Below, in pieces: positions 32,807-34,282 of a stretch of 34,282 nt of DNA (positions within the stretch are counted from its first letter, which is position 1; each line of letters starts with the position of its first letter). Where the stretch lies: assembly GCF_030068445.1 (NCBI RefSeq), contig NZ_JAQPOK010000066.1:1-34282 (forward strand), in the 5' to 3' direction. The notes under the pieces were generated by a model. The model saw only the letters and a list, made by a program, of their open reading frames with translations. It made no database searches and had not been told where the DNA came from. Origin of the DNA: Roseofilum halophilum BLCC-M91 (GTDB lineage: Bacteria; Cyanobacteriota; Cyanobacteriia; Cyanobacteriales; Desertifilaceae). The position numbers were made by a program, and so were the translations under genes.

Positions 32807-33949
32807 ATGGCGACAATCGCTTGTGAGTATAAGCCAGGCTTAGAAGGCATTCCCGCAAGTCAATCCAGCATTAGCTTTGTTGATGGGGGAAAAGGACTGT
32901 TGGAATATCGAGGCATTTCCATCACCGAACTAGCCCATAAAAGCAACTTTATTGAAACTGCCTATCTCCTCATCTGGGGCCAACTCCCCACCAAAGAAGA
33001 ATTGGCGCAGTTTGAAGCCGAAATTCGTCATCATCGACGCATTAAATATCGGATTCGGGACATGATGAAATGTTTCCCCGAATCCGGACATCCGATGGAT
33101 GCTCTGCAAGCCTCAGCAGCAGCATTGGGCTTATTTTATTCCCGTCGTGCTTTAGATGACCCGCAATATATCCGAGATGCAGTGATTCGCTTAATTGCGA
33201 AGTTACCCACCATGGTGGCGGCATTTAAGTTAATGCGTAAGGGAAATGACCCCATTCAACCGCGTGATGATTTGGATTATGCGACCAACTTCTTGTATAT
33301 GTTGACGGAAGAAGTCCCCGATCCGATCGCCGCGAGGGTATTTGATGCCAGTATGATCCTTCATGCGGAACATACCATGAATGCGTCAACCTTCTCAGCC
33401 CGGGTTACTGCTTCTACCCTCACAGACCCCTATGCCGTGGTCGCTTCTGCGGTAGGAACCCTAGCCGGGCCCCTCCATGGCGGAGCCAACGAAGAAGTCT
33501 TGGCAATGTTGGAGGAGATTGGCACAGTAGACAATGTAGTTCCTTACATTGAAGACTGTATTGCCAACAAGAAAAAAATCATGGGCTTTGGCCACCGAGT
33601 TTACAAAGTTAAAGACCCCAGAGCCAAAATTCTGCAAGAATTAGCTGAACGGCTATTTAAGCAAAAAGGCTACGATCGCTATTACGATATCGCCGTTGAG
33701 GTCGAAAAGGTCGTAGAAGACAAACTAGGCGCTAAAGGTATTTATGCGAATGTAGACTTCTATTCCGGACTGGTGTATCGGAAAATGGGCATTCCCAGCG
33801 ATTTATTCACACCCCTGTTTGCCATGTCACGGGTAGCAGGTTGGTTGGCTCACTGGAAAGAACAACTGAACGAAAACCGGATTTTCCGGCCAACTCAAGT
33901 CTATGTGGGTAACCATGAGTCTGAATATCTTCCCATAGCTGAACGGTAA
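32807..33949 (+). CDS. gltA: Citrate synthase
   Basis: From the ATG at 32807 this gives 380 residues. AAGG lies 6 nt upstream, so this start is preferred to 32720 or 32792. It is a normal-length type I (short, Gram-positive/archaeal-like) citrate synthase. The active-site residues are in place: His224 in GPLHGGANEE, His263 in GFGHRVYK and Asp317 in ANVDFYSG, with the HAEHTMNASTF motif at about 189. It condenses oxaloacetate and acetyl-CoA. In cyanobacteria this feeds 2-oxoglutarate supply for ammonium assimilation, which fits a candidate NtcA site upstream. Confidence 0.95.
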   Translation: MATIACEYKPGLEGIPASQSSISFVDGGKGLLEYRGISITELAHKSNFIETAYLLIWGQLPTKEELAQFEAEIRHHRRIKYRIRDMMKCFPESGHPMDALQASAAALGLFYSRRALDDPQYIRDAVIRLIAKLPTMVAAFKLMRKGNDPIQPRDDLDYATNFLYMLTEEVPDPIAARVFDASMILHAEHTMNASTFSARVTASTLTDPYAVVASAVGTLAGPLHGGANEEVLAMLEEIGTVDNVVPYIEDCIANKKKIMGFGHRVYKVKDPRAKILQELAERLFKQKGYDRYYDIAVEVEKVVEDKLGAKGIYANVDFYSGLVYRKMGIPSDLFTPLFAMSRVAGWLAHWKEQLNENRIFRPTQVYVGNHESEYLPIAER

Positions 33950-34026
33950 CTTAGAGAAAGATCGAGTTATTAGCTTTTCTCTGTGTATACAGAATGCACA
34001 GACAACCTGTCTAGAACACCCGTATC

Positions 34027-34056
34027 TGTAGGGGCGAGCGGCCGCTCGCCCCTACA
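34027..34056. repeat. 30-bp perfect palindrome downstream of gltA
   Basis: TGTAGGGGCGAGCGG and its exact complement joined without a spacer, then AAAAA. The outer arms (TGTAGGGGCGA) resemble the TAGGGGCGAAAAA palindromes at 3670 and 22343 with a different core. It is a dispersed palindromic repeat and possibly the 3' end of the gltA mRNA. Confidence 0.75.
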
Positions 34057-34126
34057 AAAATCTCTAAACTGCTTCGGTGCGGGAGCGTCTCGCTTGTAGG
34101 GGCCGGGTTTACCAACATCTGGGTGG

Positions 34127-34282
34127 GAAAACAAGAGGGTTATTGACACTCCCCGCTCTAAAGAGACGGGGATTCTTGGTTCATTGAGATTACTTGCTTA
34201 GACAAAATCACTTCTGAAAAAGTAGAGGTATTCTCTCCCCAAGCGTTTATTGGGTCTATCCCAAAAGTTCCCGTATGCCCTA
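34127..34282 (-). ncRNA. Candidate TnpB omega/reRNA region at the transposon right end
   Basis: TnpB systems use a right-end RNA that overlaps the tnpB 3' end and runs past the element boundary into the guide. Here the tnpB stop lies inside a hairpin (CCCCG-CTCT-AA-AGAG-A-CGGGG, 34151-34171) as expected for that scaffold. TCAA on minus (34143-34146) could be the element end, and the following minus-strand bases (34142 downward) would then be the guide. This is inferred from layout; the 5' part lies outside the window. Confidence 0.4.
34158..34282 (-). CDS. tnpB: TnpB (IS200/IS605-type OrfB), C-terminal end only
   Basis: Reading the minus strand from the window edge gives 40 residues and a stop (TAG at 34158-34160). 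It begins GHTGTFGIDPINAWGE and ends SKQVISMNQESPSL. This is the familiar C-terminus of cyanobacterial TnpB proteins: the segment after the zinc finger with the NAWGE or NARGE motif and the ending NQESP. The rest of the gene lies beyond position 34282. TnpB is an RNA-guided nuclease carried by IS200/IS605 and IS607 elements. Completeness and the presence of tnpA cannot be judged. Confidence 0.85.
   Translation of the reverse strand, partial: GHTGTFGIDPINAWGENTSTFSEVILSKQVISMNQESPSL

Overview
The window is chromosomal DNA from a filamentous, probably gliding, cyanobacterium. Three things point there. The octamer GCGATCGC (HIP1) recurs throughout both genes and gaps. The protein set is cyanobacterial (a PPK2-type polyphosphate kinase, PEP synthase, a two-domain histidine phosphatase). 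A complete-looking hormogonium-polysaccharide (hps) pseudopilin cluster is present, which is known from motile filamentous strains. I cannot fix the genus from the sequence alone; an Oscillatoriales-type organism is the best guess.

Layout: 263-3642 holds a divergent pair, a two-domain histidine phosphatase (-) and an S9 prolyl-oligopeptidase-like peptidase (+). Next comes an accessory patch, 3641-7974, bracketed by a 40-bp direct repeat (3601-3640 and 7935-7974, one mismatch). Its left copy is the very 3' end of the peptidase gene. Inside are an HTH/PIN toxin-antitoxin pair, two tandem paralogous zinc-ribbon genes, a broken CDC48-type AAA+ ATPase gene (D1 core lost, frame changed, D2 with degenerate catalytic motifs) and a divergent helix-turn-helix gene. 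A MntA/HepT toxin-antitoxin pair follows just outside (7994-8658).

From 8884 to 19860 the window is mainly housekeeping: polyphosphate:AMP phosphotransferase, ZnuA-like zinc-binding lipoprotein under a Fur/Zur-like box, leucyl aminopeptidase, an NTF2-like protein, a CPBP membrane protease, an HxlR regulator divergent from PEP synthase (ppsA), MobA and a YbjQ-family protein. From 20295 to 28707 lies the hps cluster, read on the minus strand in the order hpsA-hpsB-hpsC-fourth pseudopilin. It encodes one very large prepilin-like protein and three smaller pseudopilins, presumed to form a type IV pilus-like machine used for polysaccharide secretion and gliding.

The last part has rpmB (L28), a striking G-rich/C-rich minisatellite pair (29665-30289), a membrane-anchored TPR protein, two conserved hypotheticals and citrate synthase (gltA) with a candidate NtcA site. 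At the right edge is the 3' end of an IS200/IS605-type tnpB gene cut by the window boundary. Gaps are rich in palindromic repeats, including a recurring element made of a GCGC-rich head and a GGTAATGG-type tandem tail. No rRNA, tRNA or CRISPR array was seen.
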